This document shows, one piece after another, positions 33,579 through 42,653 of a DNA stretch of 64,000 nucleotides. The stretch lies in NCBI RefSeq assembly GCF_000024005.1, contig NC_013132.1, positions 5,450,001 through 5,514,000 of the forward strand, in the 5' to 3' direction. The stretch is from Chitinophaga pinensis DSM 2588. Its GTDB lineage: Bacteria; Bacteroidota; Bacteroidia; Chitinophagales; Chitinophagaceae. The position numbers were made by a program, and so were the translations under genes. How positions within the stretch are numbered: the stretch's first letter is position 1; each line of letters opens with the position of its first letter. Under the pieces are notes generated by a model, which was not told where the DNA came from, ran no database searches, and saw nothing but the letters and a program-made list of their open reading frames with translations.

Positions 33579-35291
33579 TTAGAAAGTGACGGGGGCGTCA
33601 AAGCTGATTCTTTGTCGGCTGAGGGGGTGAGTGAATTCAATGTGGGCGGCGTGGAGGTACATCCTTTCGGCGGCTGTTCCATAGAGATCGTCGCCGACGA
33701 TGGGAGCATTCAATCCGAGTGGGTGGGCGGAATGCATCCTTAACTGATGGGTTCTTCCGGTGAGTGGCCAGAAGTCGATCTTAGTCATTGCCTGATATCG
33801 TGTTACTACTTTCCAGCGGGTGACGCTCTTTTTACCGGTGGTAAAACAGACTATTTGTCGTGGACGGTTGAAGAGATCGGCGGTTAGCGGGAGGTCGATT
33901 TCTCCTTCTGAAGTATCTATTACTTTGGAGAGCAGGGCGGTGTAACGTTTGCTGACGGTGCGTTGCAGAAATTGACGTTGGATGTGTTTGTGGGCGGCCT
34001 GCGTTTTAGCGACTACCAGCAGTCCGGAGGTGTCCATGTCCAGACGATGAACGATCAGCGGTTCTATGTCTCCTAATGCGTGTTTTAGACGGGTGTAGAC
34101 GGAGTCCTGGATGGTGACACCGGGAACGGAACGCAGGCCGGAGGGTTTGTTGACTACCACAACACTTTCGTCCTGGTAGATGATATCCAATTCGCCGACC
34201 GTCTCCGGGGTCCGTAGTAAGGGGTCTTCGTCTACCGGCATCCCTTCCAGCATGTGTGCGAGGATAGGCTTACACTTACCCGTACAGGCAGGATAGAAAT
34301 GCTTGTGTTTCCTGATCTCGGATTTTGGTGCGGCTCCCCACCAGAACTCTGCCATTGCAATGGGTGTGTACCGGTTTGTAAAGGCGTATTGTAATAGTTT
34401 GGGCATGGCACATTCACCTGCTGCGGAAGGTGGTTTGCCGAAAGGGGTGGCACTGAAGATTTCCTGCAGACTTTTACTTTTGCCAGCCTGGTTCAGGAAT
34501 ACGTATTGTTGGAAAAGCTGTTGCTGTAAGGTGGCGGATCTTTCCCTGCGTTCGTTCTTTAATGCCTCCATATCGGCATCAAATTGTGCTAAGCGGGTAC
34601 GCATCTCTCCTAGTTGCTGTTCCCACCTGTTTGTAAGCTCTTTTAGCTCGTGTTTGTCGCGTAAGCTCTGTTTCACCAGGTCTGCCTCAGCAAGGGCATA
34701 ATCCTGCTGATTCAGGGTGTTCATCCATTCTTCACGCAGTTTCCTCCGGTCTTCTTTGTTATCTTTTAACTGCTTTTTGAAAGCGGATATTTCAGTGGAA
34801 GACCGGATGGAGAGTTGTTCGATTTTTTGCTTTAGTCCTTCGTAATTTTCGTCTGTGCTGATTGCTGTGATACGGTTGTTGATATTGTTGATCACTTCCT
34901 GTTCTTTGAGGAAAAAGCTGTTTTCAACCAGCATGTCAAAGACGGGCGGCACAAATTTCTGGTAATCATTGGTACCTGCGAGTTTACCGGAGAAAGCGGA
35001 TAAATAACCGAGCTTTCCTTCAGTATCCTTTACGACCAGTACGCCAAACATCTTCCCGATGATATTCCCTTCCTTGTCCGGACTTAATCCGAAGTTGTGA
35101 TCGAGATCCGTCTGTGTTTCCAGGTAATGCTGTAGTTCGGCGGCTGCTATGCGTGTTAAGGGATGTGGTTCGTAGTAGAAAGGAAAAGTAAAGCGTTCCG
35201 GTAGCGCGATCTGGTCTATTGATGTGTCAAGAAAATATGAAAGCCTGCTTTGATTATTGTCCACCGGGTGTTTTGCTTTATTAGCCTGCAA
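33579..35291 (-). CDS. RluA-family pseudouridine synthase with long N-terminal extension
   Basis: This 570-residue protein ends in an RluA-type catalytic domain (about 360-570), with the signature HRLDMDTSGLLVVAKT (catalytic Asp418) and GRTHQLRMH. The first ~350 residues hold an N-terminal folded part, a coiled coil (about 145-270) and a conserved block: FGKPPSAAGECAMPKLLQYAF, FWWG, and a cysteine pair in YPACTGKCKPILAHML. This long form is known in some proteobacteria and Bacteroidota and differs from the short E. coli RluA. It should isomerise uridine in rRNA or tRNA in the cytoplasm; the target base is not deducible. It has no operon partner. Confidence 0.88.
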   Translation of the reverse strand: MQANKAKHPVDNNQSRLSYFLDTSIDQIALPERFTFPFYYEPHPLTRIAAAELQHYLETQTDLDHNFGLSPDKEGNIIGKMFGVLVVKDTEGKLGYLSAFSGKLAGTNDYQKFVPPVFDMLVENSFFLKEQEVINNINNRITAISTDENYEGLKQKIEQLSIRSSTEISAFKKQLKDNKEDRRKLREEWMNTLNQQDYALAEADLVKQSLRDKHELKELTNRWEQQLGEMRTRLAQFDADMEALKNERRERSATLQQQLFQQYVFLNQAGKSKSLQEIFSATPFGKPPSAAGECAMPKLLQYAFTNRYTPIAMAEFWWGAAPKSEIRKHKHFYPACTGKCKPILAHMLEGMPVDEDPLLRTPETVGELDIIYQDESVVVVNKPSGLRSVPGVTIQDSVYTRLKHALGDIEPLIVHRLDMDTSGLLVVAKTQAAHKHIQRQFLQRTVSKRYTALLSKVIDTSEGEIDLPLTADLFNRPRQIVCFTTGKKSVTRWKVVTRYQAMTKIDFWPLTGRTHQLRMHSAHPLGLNAPIVGDDLYGTAAERMYLHAAHIEFTHPLSRQRISFDAPVTF

Positions 35292-35472
35292 ATTTATTAC
35301 ATCTGGATCAATTGCTAAAAAATTGCTACTGTTTGTTTTACAGGGACTATGAAAGTGATTTTAAGGCACCATAAAATACTGATTATAAACAGATAGTAAA
35401 TGATTGGTGGATATACCTGGTTAAGGGACGGATGGAGGTGTATCCGTCAACAGCGGCATTTTCTGTCACCTT

Positions 35473-36429
35473 TTAATAGTAAATGATCTTTCTGATCGTG
35501 GTGATCATTACCTCATGGTTCACATCATACATGATACATTTTGTCCAGTTGCCCTGAGGGTCCAGTTCGTAGCTGAATGTCCATTTAGGTAACCAGACGC
35601 CCGTTTTAGGGTCTTTGGCACCCTGACTGATTTCGTGTCCGCTTTCGTCATAAAGGAACGCCTGTATGTTGTCGGCATAGCCTTTCTTAACGATGCTCAG
35701 GCTGTCAGGGAGATGAAATTTGTTAAAGGTGGTGACGATCTTAGATAGTAAGCTGCCATCAGCTGCGTAACGCGCCTTTTCTGTGATATGCCCGATACTA
35801 TCATATTTCCAGGTGTTGGTTGCGGAAAGCTGTCCTTTTACAAATTCCTGCTGTGTCGTCAGCAGACCAGCTTTATCGTATGTGTTTTTAAACGCTGTTA
35901 CCAGTCCGGTAACCGTTGTTTTAATAAGTCCTCCGGATGGATCATATTCGGAGACAAGTTTACGGGAAGTGCTGCCATCTCCGTAACGTTCGCCTTCTTC
36001 TATCAGCAGGCCGTTGACGTCAAAGATGTTGTAGTTGGTATAGTCAGCAACGCCGTTTTCGCTCTCGTAAGCCATTTCCGTCCACTTGTCGTCTTTATTG
36101 TATTGGTAGCTGGTACGGCTCTGACCGGCGCTTTCCCTTTGGGTGGTTTGTATTGTCAGATTGCCTGTGCTGTTAAAATGAAAAGACTCTTTCATCTCAA
36201 AATCGGGTTCCGTTGTATCTGCTGCCGGGCCGTTATAGGAGAACTGCAGGATGGTTTTTACTTTGCCATGGAGGCGTTCTGTACGCCAGTTCTTCCGGTA
36301 CTTATCGGCTGATTCCCTGCTAACGAAGGCTTTTTGCGGAGACTCGTTGCGGGTCTTTGCAGGTAACTGACAGCTGGCATGACCGATCGTACTGATGGTC
36401 AATAGGATGGTATAGGTATATTTTAACAT
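35473..36429 (-). CDS. Secreted YD-like repeat protein of unknown function
   Basis: This 318-residue protein is started at the ATG at 36427-36429, where a hydrophobic signal begins (MLKYTYTILLTISTIGHASC); another ATG lies 30 bp upstream. The cysteine after HAS may be lipidated, though the lipobox is imperfect. The body has short repeats with YD-like phrases (FNSTGNLTIQTT, FDVNGLLIEEGERY, YDPSGGLIKTT, YDKAGLLTTQQEF, YDSIGHITEKARY, YDESGHEISQG). These are weak relatives of the repeats in the RHS proteins at 0.4-7.1 kb. It is divergent from the gene at 36528. Function is unknown. Confidence 0.75.
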   Translation of the reverse strand: MLKYTYTILLTISTIGHASCQLPAKTRNESPQKAFVSRESADKYRKNWRTERLHGKVKTILQFSYNGPAADTTEPDFEMKESFHFNSTGNLTIQTTQRESAGQSRTSYQYNKDDKWTEMAYESENGVADYTNYNIFDVNGLLIEEGERYGDGSTSRKLVSEYDPSGGLIKTTVTGLVTAFKNTYDKAGLLTTQQEFVKGQLSATNTWKYDSIGHITEKARYAADGSLLSKIVTTFNKFHLPDSLSIVKKGYADNIQAFLYDESGHEISQGAKDPKTGVWLPKWTFSYELDPQGNWTKCIMYDVNHEVMITTIRKIIYY

Positions 36430-36527
36430 AGGGTTGCAGATCGGCTGCAATTTACGCATTCTTCTGAAAAGATGGACTCCTTCCTGTGTATCACATAGGC
36501 GTATGGGTTGGAAAAAAGCGATAAAAA

Positions 36528-37814
36528 ATGAATCTTGCAGGTATGAATACGGCTTTTGATATTATTTCAATGGCAGATGCCATCGCAAATTATCGTATCG
36601 ATACACTTCTTTACGAAAGCAGTGAGATGCTGAAAGACACTACAGCAACGGATGACTACTTCTACCTGCATAAAGGCGACCTCATATTGGATGCACCTTT
36701 CATACTGGATACGGATCTGCTGGAGAAAGGAGTGCTGGGATTCATCATTGATGGTCATCTACAGGTAAACGGTAGTATTATCAATGAGGAAGGTGATTAC
36801 GGCCCTATCTTATTCGTCAGGGGTAATGTACAATGCCGTAGTCTGCTGATAGGTGGATCTCCTGTTTATATCAGTGGAAATGTGACGGCGGAAGAGGTGA
36901 TTATGTTACATTATAATCATGGCTGGATGAAATGCTCCGGGATTTTTACGGCGCCGGTAATGATTGCTGAAGACTACCACTTTATCCCGGAACATAAGCA
37001 TATCAGTGCATTCTATTATAACGATAATGATCCTGAGAGTCCGGCGGAGAATGAGTGTTTTGAGGATGATGAAGAAGACGATCATATATCGCTTCGTTTG
37101 CAGACTTTACTGGATAACAAACAGACGAGGACATTTGAAGAATTACGGGATGATCTGGCTGCGGGTGAATATGTGCTACGACCTGTTGAACGGGACGCTG
37201 TCTATTGGCAGAAAAAAGTCAGTAAAAATTTCCGTAACCTGAAGAGAGTCCCGCTTACACTACGTACGCGGGAACTGTGCATGCAGGCACTTAGCAAATC
37301 CGTCTTCTCTCTAGCTGATTTCCCTGCTGTGCTGATCACTCCGGAGCTGGCAGAACAGGCGGTGAATATAAGCGGGATCGCCTTACGTTTTCTGCCCGAA
37401 GCACTTATTACAAAAGAGATCTGTTACCTGGGAGTTACAAAGGGTGCTATTATCGACCTGGATATACCGGAGCGTTTTTATGAGGAGGAACTATTGCAGC
37501 TGCTGATCCGTCACAGCGATTCTCAGATGGAACGTATTCCGGTCGCCTATATCACGGAAGACCTTCTGGTGACCTATGTAAAGCAAGGAAGAGGGGCATG
37601 GCTGGATAAATACTGTAATGCCGCAGGCGTATCCAAAGAACGGGTGTTACAAAGGGTGATCGATGATGGGGTGCAATACCTGGAGAATATCTTCGGCTGG
37701 CATTTGTCAGCGAATACTTATGCCTATGCAAAAGCCCGCTATGATAATGAGACGCATAGGGAAGATTGGATAGCTACCACACAGAAATACGCGCAAAAAC
37801 TGGAACGTTTGTAA
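36528..37814 (+). CDS. Unknown cytoplasmic protein: bactofilin-like N part and helical repeats
   Basis: This 428-residue protein has no signal. The N-terminal ~150 residues show short beta-strand repeats (GFIIDGHLQVNGSIINEEGDYGPILFVRGNVQCRSLLIGGSPVYISGNV). These look like a small beta-solenoid of polymer-forming (bactofilin-like) type. An acidic linker follows (ECFEDDEEDD, about 177-186). The C-terminal half has helical repeats of the form L-T-x-E-L-x-x-x-A (PLTLRTRELCMQALSKS, LITPELAEQAVN, LITKEICYLGVTKG). These recall DUF4116-type repeats. I do not recognise the full architecture. A strong terminator follows, so it is probably a single-gene unit. Confidence 0.75.
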   Translation: MNLAGMNTAFDIISMADAIANYRIDTLLYESSEMLKDTTATDDYFYLHKGDLILDAPFILDTDLLEKGVLGFIIDGHLQVNGSIINEEGDYGPILFVRGNVQCRSLLIGGSPVYISGNVTAEEVIMLHYNHGWMKCSGIFTAPVMIAEDYHFIPEHKHISAFYYNDNDPESPAENECFEDDEEDDHISLRLQTLLDNKQTRTFEELRDDLAAGEYVLRPVERDAVYWQKKVSKNFRNLKRVPLTLRTRELCMQALSKSVFSLADFPAVLITPELAEQAVNISGIALRFLPEALITKEICYLGVTKGAIIDLDIPERFYEEELLQLLIRHSDSQMERIPVAYITEDLLVTYVKQGRGAWLDKYCNAAGVSKERVLQRVIDDGVQYLENIFGWHLSANTYAYAKARYDNETHREDWIATTQKYAQKLERL

Positions 37815-37826
37815 TTTATCAGATAT

Positions 37827-37881
37827 AAAAATCTATACCTGTGGCTGCTTCACCGGCGGTCACAGGTATAGATTTTTTTTT
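37827..37881 (+). terminator. Rho-independent terminator after the bactofilin-like gene
   Basis: AAAAATCTATACCTGTG pairs perfectly with CACAGGTATAGATTTTT, with a GC-containing loop and nine T at 37873-37881. It begins 12 bp after the stop at 37814. The rest of the gap to 38073 is AT-rich and presumably holds the promoter of the next gene; no clear motif is seen. Confidence 0.92.
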
Positions 37882-38073
37882 ATGCCGAGGCAACCCTTTT
37901 TATTTATTCCCGTATTCATATAGTGAGACGCGCCATATCTTTTCTTTACCCCATTATGTATCCATGAGCCTGAACAGTTCCTGCCGGTAAAGAAGATCAT
38001 CATATCTCTCCCCGATTGCCTATCACAAGCTTAATCAATTGATGATTTCTTAACAATCTTAAATCGATTATTT

Positions 38074-39489
38074 ATGAAGATCAATTCCACTAAAGCCAAC
38101 TGCATGCTGCGCCGTATGACCGGCCCTATTTCAGTTGCCCTGTTTACTGTACTGTTTGCATTTCCAGGATGTAAAAAAGATGACGACAAACCACCTAAAG
38201 CTGTAGACACAAAAGTAATTGCTGAAAACCTCGTGTCCCCTCTTGGTCTGGTAGAGGCGCCAGACCGTAGTCACCGTTTATTCATTCATGACCAGGCAGG
38301 CAAAATATGGATTGTGGATGAAGACGGTACCCAACTTTCCACCCCCTTCCTGGATGTGACTGGTAAAATGGTTGGTCTGAATCCAGGTTACGATGAACGC
38401 GGTCTGCTGGGATTTGCTTTTCATCCCAATTTCCGCAACAACCGCAAGTTCTACATTTATTACACCTTGCCACCACGTCCAGGGGGCCCCAGCGGAGGCG
38501 GTACATGGAATAACCTGAGCCGTATTTCTGAATTCACTGCTTCTGCTGCCGATCCCAATGTAGCCGATCCGGGCACCGAAAAAGTGATCCTGGAACTGGA
38601 TGATCCGCAAAGTAATCATAATGGCGGCGCTATCGGTTTTGGAGAAGATGGTTACCTCTACATTGCCATCGGAGATGGCGGCGCGGCAAATGATGTGGCA
38701 CCCGGCCATGTGGAAGACTGGTATGCGACTAACCAGGGAGGTAACGGACAGGATATCGAAGCCAACCTCTTTGGTAATATCCTGCGGGTAGACGTTAATA
38801 GCGGCAATCCTTATAGTATTCCTGCGAGTAATCCTTTTGTGGGCAAACCGGGAAAGGATGAAATCTGGGCCTATGGTTTCCGTAATCCTTACCGTTTCTC
38901 ATTTGATATGGGTGGTTCCCACTGGCTGTATGTCGGTGATGCCGGACAATCTCTTTATGAAGAAATAGACGTGGTAACCCGGGGAGGTAATTACGGATGG
39001 AATGTAAAAGAAGGCACCCATTGTTTTGATGCGGCACATAATACGGTGGAGTTACCGGGCTGTCCTGTACAGGATACGATGGGCAAACAACTGATAGATC
39101 CGGTGATTGAGATGAACAACGCCAGTAATCCTAAGGGAGGTAAAGCAACGACGATTATCGGGGGAAATGTGTACCGTGGGAATGATCTTCCGCAACTGAG
39201 GGGTAAGTACATCTTTGGTATTTTCTCACAACCGGGTGGGACACCCAATGGAGAATTGTATATGAGTAGTCCGGCGGGTAGCGGTTTATGGTCTTTTGAA
39301 GAACTGATCCTTAAAGACCGGCCAAATGATATCGGCTATTACCTGAAAGGCTTCGGGCAGGATCTGGATGGAGAAGTATATCTGACTGTCTCCGGTGTTG
39401 CTGGTCCTACGGGTAATACCGGTAAGGTACTCAAGCTCATACCAGAAAAGAAAGACAATAGTGGACCCGGCCATGGCGGTAAATGGTAG
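38074..39489 (+). CDS. PQQ-dependent sugar dehydrogenase (glucose/sorbosone dehydrogenase) lipoprotein
   Basis: This 471-residue protein has a lipoprotein signal peptide with lipobox FPGC, so it should sit in a membrane facing the periplasm or surface. The body is a six-bladed propeller of the GSDH/Asd family: GLVEAPDRSHRLFIHDQAGKIWIVD, GYDERGLLGFAFHPNF, NHNGGAIGFGEDGYLYIAIGDGG, WAYGFRNPYRFSFD and EIDVVTRGGNYGWNVKEG. It probably oxidises an aldose sugar with PQQ or a similar cofactor; the substrate is unknown. It lacks the cytochrome c fused to the related protein at 25992-29420. It appears to be a single-gene unit. Confidence 0.9.
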   Translation: MKINSTKANCMLRRMTGPISVALFTVLFAFPGCKKDDDKPPKAVDTKVIAENLVSPLGLVEAPDRSHRLFIHDQAGKIWIVDEDGTQLSTPFLDVTGKMVGLNPGYDERGLLGFAFHPNFRNNRKFYIYYTLPPRPGGPSGGGTWNNLSRISEFTASAADPNVADPGTEKVILELDDPQSNHNGGAIGFGEDGYLYIAIGDGGAANDVAPGHVEDWYATNQGGNGQDIEANLFGNILRVDVNSGNPYSIPASNPFVGKPGKDEIWAYGFRNPYRFSFDMGGSHWLYVGDAGQSLYEEIDVVTRGGNYGWNVKEGTHCFDAAHNTVELPGCPVQDTMGKQLIDPVIEMNNASNPKGGKATTIIGGNVYRGNDLPQLRGKYIFGIFSQPGGTPNGELYMSSPAGSGLWSFEELILKDRPNDIGYYLKGFGQDLDGEVYLTVSGVAGPTGNTGKVLKLIPEKKDNSGPGHGGKW

Positions 39490-39504
39490 GGACCGGATTT
39501 TAAT

Positions 39505-39534
39505 CCGCTGCCGGGAAGTGTCTCCTGGCAGCGG
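39505..39534. terminator. Stem-loop in the convergent gap after the sugar dehydrogenase gene
   Basis: CCGCTGCC pairs with GGCAGCGG across a 14-base loop between the stops at 39489 (plus) and 39555 (minus). No good T run follows, only CTATTATT, so terminator function is likely by position but not certain. Confidence 0.5.
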
Positions 39535-39554
39535 CTATTATTGCCGAGGACATG

Positions 39555-40064
39555 CTATTTCTTTTTTTCCCAGTAATCCGGCGGATAGATCTCCTGGCCA
39601 TATTTTGCTGCAATGTGTTCCAATCGGGAGATGTCTTCTCCGGTCAGCGGTGCAGGCGGCAAGAAGGTTCCGAAGGTGCCGGGTGTGCCCACTTCTTCAA
39701 AAAACTGATCAAGACCAGCCGGCACAACTGTACACCAGAGGCGGGCTAATTTATCAGATTTGTTTTTGAAATTGTGGACTGCTCCGCCTTTCGGAATGAG
39801 TACGGTAGTACCGGCGCCTGCGAGTACAGGACCGTTTTCTGTCATGAACTCCACTTCGCCTTCCATCACATAAAAGGATTCATGGATGTCTTTGTGTGCA
39901 TGTGGATTAGGACCACCACCTGGCGGGACCAGCATGTCTATCACCGCGAATTCATTTTGTGTGGCTGCGCCTGAAATCACGATACGATAGGAATCACCCA
40001 TCATTGAAACTGCTTTGCCGGCATCTGGTACGATGACCTGAACGGATTGCTTATCAGGAGACAT
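39555..40064 (-). CDS. Single-domain cupin protein
   Basis: This 169-residue protein is taken from the ATG at 40062-40064 (MSPDKQSVQV); the frame extends further up with no ATG. The cupin_2 motifs are clear: PGGGPNPHAHKDIHESFYVMEGEVEF supplies three His and one Glu for metal binding. The second motif PKGGAVHNFKNKS supplies the fourth His. It is a cytoplasmic metal-binding small-molecule enzyme or sensor of unknown substrate. It lies 92 bp downstream of pstB on the same strand; any link to phosphate is doubtful. Confidence 0.85.
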   Translation of the reverse strand: MSPDKQSVQVIVPDAGKAVSMMGDSYRIVISGAATQNEFAVIDMLVPPGGGPNPHAHKDIHESFYVMEGEVEFMTENGPVLAGAGTTVLIPKGGAVHNFKNKSDKLARLWCTVVPAGLDQFFEEVGTPGTFGTFLPPAPLTGEDISRLEHIAAKYGQEIYPPDYWEKKK

Positions 40065-40156
40065 GTGCTTTTTTATGTAGGATACAAAAAATCCGTTGGA
40101 TTGCCAAGTCTTGCATAACAGCGTAATAGGTGAACTTGCTGTGCTGCCGGAGCCAA

Positions 40157-40918
40157 TCAACCAAAATGTCCCCTGACATAATTAGCGGTCAGCTCCTGTT
40201 GCGGGTGGTCGAAAATGTCCTTTGTATTGCCTGCTTCCACTACTTCTCCCAGGTACATAAATACCGTTTTATCTGCTACACGTTGCGCCTGTTGCATGTT
40301 ATGCGTAACGATCACGATAGTATACTGGTCCTGTAACTTTCTGATCAGGTCTTCTATCTTTCCCGTACTTATCGGATCGAGTGCAGAACAGGGTTCGTCC
40401 ATCAGGATCACTTCCGGACGCAATGCGACCGTTCTTGCGATACATAGTCGTTGTTGCTGACCACCAGACAAACGGGTCGCCGGTTTTTTCAGATCGTCTT
40501 TTACTTCATCCCACAGAAAGCTTTCTTTCAATGCACTTTCTATGATACCCAGTCTTTCACTGGGAGGTACGTCATTTATTTTAAGTCCGTAGTTGATGTT
40601 TTCATAGATACTTTTCGGGAAAGGATTTGCCTTCTGAAACACCATTCCAACCCTTCGCCGCACCTGCGTAACGGAGATATCCCGGTTGTAGAGATCCTGT
40701 TTTCCCAGCAGGAATTGTCCTTCTATCTTTGCATCCGGAGAGAGGTCATGCATCCGGTTAAAACAACGCAGCAGGGTGCTCTTTCCGCATCCTGAAGGAC
40801 CGATCAGCGCCGTTACCTTATTCTCGGGAAAGCTGACACCTATCTGCTTTAATACCTGTTTATTGCCAAACCAGAGGTTCACGCCTGCTGCTGACAGCTT
40901 AATCTTCTCTTCACTCAT
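40157..40918 (-). CDS. pstB: Phosphate ABC transporter ATP-binding protein PstB
   Basis: This 253-residue ATPase has Walker A GPSGCGKST (40-48), the PstB-typical Q loop (FQKANPFPKSIYENI), signature LSGGQQQR (150-157), Walker B ILMDEP (171-176) and the switch His in VTHNM. It powers high-affinity phosphate import through PstA and PstC. Its start overlaps the end of pstA by 8 bp, showing translational coupling. It is the last gene of the pstSCAB operon. No phoU follows, although phoU often does; a cupin gene is next. Confidence 0.96.
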   Translation of the reverse strand: MSEEKIKLSAAGVNLWFGNKQVLKQIGVSFPENKVTALIGPSGCGKSTLLRCFNRMHDLSPDAKIEGQFLLGKQDLYNRDISVTQVRRRVGMVFQKANPFPKSIYENINYGLKINDVPPSERLGIIESALKESFLWDEVKDDLKKPATRLSGGQQQRLCIARTVALRPEVILMDEPCSALDPISTGKIEDLIRKLQDQYTIVIVTHNMQQAQRVADKTVFMYLGEVVEAGNTKDIFDHPQQELTANYVRGHFG

Positions 40919-41753
40919 TATTACTATGCTTATAACGAATATAAAATGCTGTTAAGTTGAGCAGGAACACGACTATGATCAATACCAGTGCCGTACCGTA
41001 CGCTAATGGCCTTACTTCTACGATGGACTGATGCTGGGTAGATAACATGTACAAATGATAAGGCAAGGCCATAAATTCCTGGTTCAGAAAGCCGGAAGAA
41101 CCGGTGATATAAAATGCAACACCTGTAAAGAGGATGGGCGCCGTTTCACCTGCTGCCCTTGATAATGTCAGCACGACGCCTGTTAATATGCCAGGTAAGG
41201 CAGAAGGCAGTACTACATCCCGGATGGACTCAAACTGCGTAGCACCGATACCTAATGCGGCTTCCCGCGTACTGGCCGGAATACGCCGTAATGCTTCCTC
41301 TGTCGTCGAGATGATGTAAGGGAGCGATAAGAGACCCAGGGTTAGTCCGGCGGCAATGACCGAAGTCCCCATATGCAAGCCTTTTACAAACAATGCCAGG
41401 CCAAACAACCCGTAAATGATAGATGGTACACCCGACAAATTACGGATAGAAGCTCTTATGAGCCGTGTTACCCAGTGGTCCGGCGCATATTCATTCAGAT
41501 AAATAGCACAACTGATGCCCAGTGGTACTGCTACCACTGCCGTCAATAGTGTCAGTATCACGGTGCCTGTTATGGCGGGCAGGATGCCTCCTTTTGTCAT
41601 CCCATTGGAAGGCAGTGTAGTTACAAATTTCCAGGATAAAGCCGGCAGTCCGCTGCTGATCAGATCATACAGGATAATGACCAGGAAAGCGAGTACGGTA
41701 CCTGTACAAAACAGGAGTGTAAACCACTCTATGATTGGCGAAAGTTTTTTCAT
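40911..41753 (-). CDS. pstA: Phosphate ABC transporter permease PstA
   Basis: This 280-residue inner-membrane protein has about six transmembrane helices. It carries the BPD permease loop EEALRRIPASTREAALGIGATQFESIRDVVLPSALPGILTG, which contacts PstB. GMTKGGILPAITGTVILT is typical of PstA. It shares one base with the pstC stop and overlaps pstB, so the genes are tightly coupled. With PstC it forms the phosphate channel. Confidence 0.95.
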   Translation of the reverse strand: MKKLSPIIEWFTLLFCTGTVLAFLVIILYDLISSGLPALSWKFVTTLPSNGMTKGGILPAITGTVILTLLTAVVAVPLGISCAIYLNEYAPDHWVTRLIRASIRNLSGVPSIIYGLFGLALFVKGLHMGTSVIAAGLTLGLLSLPYIISTTEEALRRIPASTREAALGIGATQFESIRDVVLPSALPGILTGVVLTLSRAAGETAPILFTGVAFYITGSSGFLNQEFMALPYHLYMLSTQHQSIVEVRPLAYGTALVLIIVVFLLNLTAFYIRYKHSNNE

Positions 41754-42643
41754 TATGCGGCCTGATATTTTCTGTAACGGTTGACGAAATACTCTCCTAC
41801 AAGGTTCACCAGCAGCGTTACAAGGAATAGCACGGCAGCGATGGCGAAGAGGGCATAGTAGTGGGTTGTCTGATAAGGCACCTCTCCCATTTCAATCGCG
41901 ATGGTAGCTGTAATAGTGCGTACGGAGTGAAAGAAGCCTTTAGGGAAGGCGGCGGCATTACCTGTGGCCATTAATACGGTCATTGTTTCTCCGATCGCCC
42001 TTCCTACACCTAACATGACGGCGGCGATAATACCCGGAGCAGCAGCGGGTATCACGACCTTACGTACGGTTTGCCACCTGCTTGCTCCGACGCCATAACT
42101 GGCCTCCCGATAGGTATGTGGTAATGCCTGTAAAGCGTCTTCTGTGACAGTTATAATCGTTGGCAGCGCCATGATAGCGAGTAAGATAGCACCGTTCAGG
42201 GCGTTCAGTCCATTAGCCTGATTTGCCATATCGGCGATCTGCGGACCGACAAACACAATCCCCAAAAAGCCGATAGCTACGGAAGGGACTGCCGCCAGGC
42301 ATTCGATCAGGGGTTTTAATATGTTGCGTAGTCGCTTACCGGCGTATTCAGAGATACAAGCAGCGGTACCGATCCCCAGGGGAATCGCGATGATCATAGC
42401 GCCGAGGGTGACCAGGGCAGTGCTGGTAAGTAATGGTAAAAGGCCGTAACGCGCATTTCCGGATGTGGGATTCCATTGTGTGCCTGTGATAAAATCAAGC
42501 GGTTTCACCTTTAAAAAAAAGGAAACTGTATTCCATACCAGCATCAGCAGAATACCTCCCAGTATCATGATTACCAGTAAACCTGTTGCACGGAACAGCA
42601 ATTTCACGAGGCGGTCTGTACTTTCTCTGGCAGCTAATTTCAT
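41753..42643 (-). CDS. pstC: Phosphate ABC transporter permease PstC
   Basis: This 296-residue inner-membrane protein starts at the ATG at 42641-42643; a longer frame from a TTG would overlap pstS. Several transmembrane helices and the PstC phrases FLKVKPLDFITGTQWNPTS and PLIECLAAVPSVAIGFLGIVFVGP are present. The ATPase-contact loop is EDALQALPHTYREASYGVGAS. It starts 10 bp after pstS. Confidence 0.95.
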   Translation of the reverse strand: MKLAARESTDRLVKLLFRATGLLVIMILGGILLMLVWNTVSFFLKVKPLDFITGTQWNPTSGNARYGLLPLLTSTALVTLGAMIIAIPLGIGTAACISEYAGKRLRNILKPLIECLAAVPSVAIGFLGIVFVGPQIADMANQANGLNALNGAILLAIMALPTIITVTEDALQALPHTYREASYGVGASRWQTVRKVVIPAAAPGIIAAVMLGVGRAIGETMTVLMATGNAAAFPKGFFHSVRTITATIAIEMGEVPYQTTHYYALFAIAAVLFLVTLLVNLVGEYFVNRYRKYQAA

Positions 42644-42653
42644 ATAGCAATAT

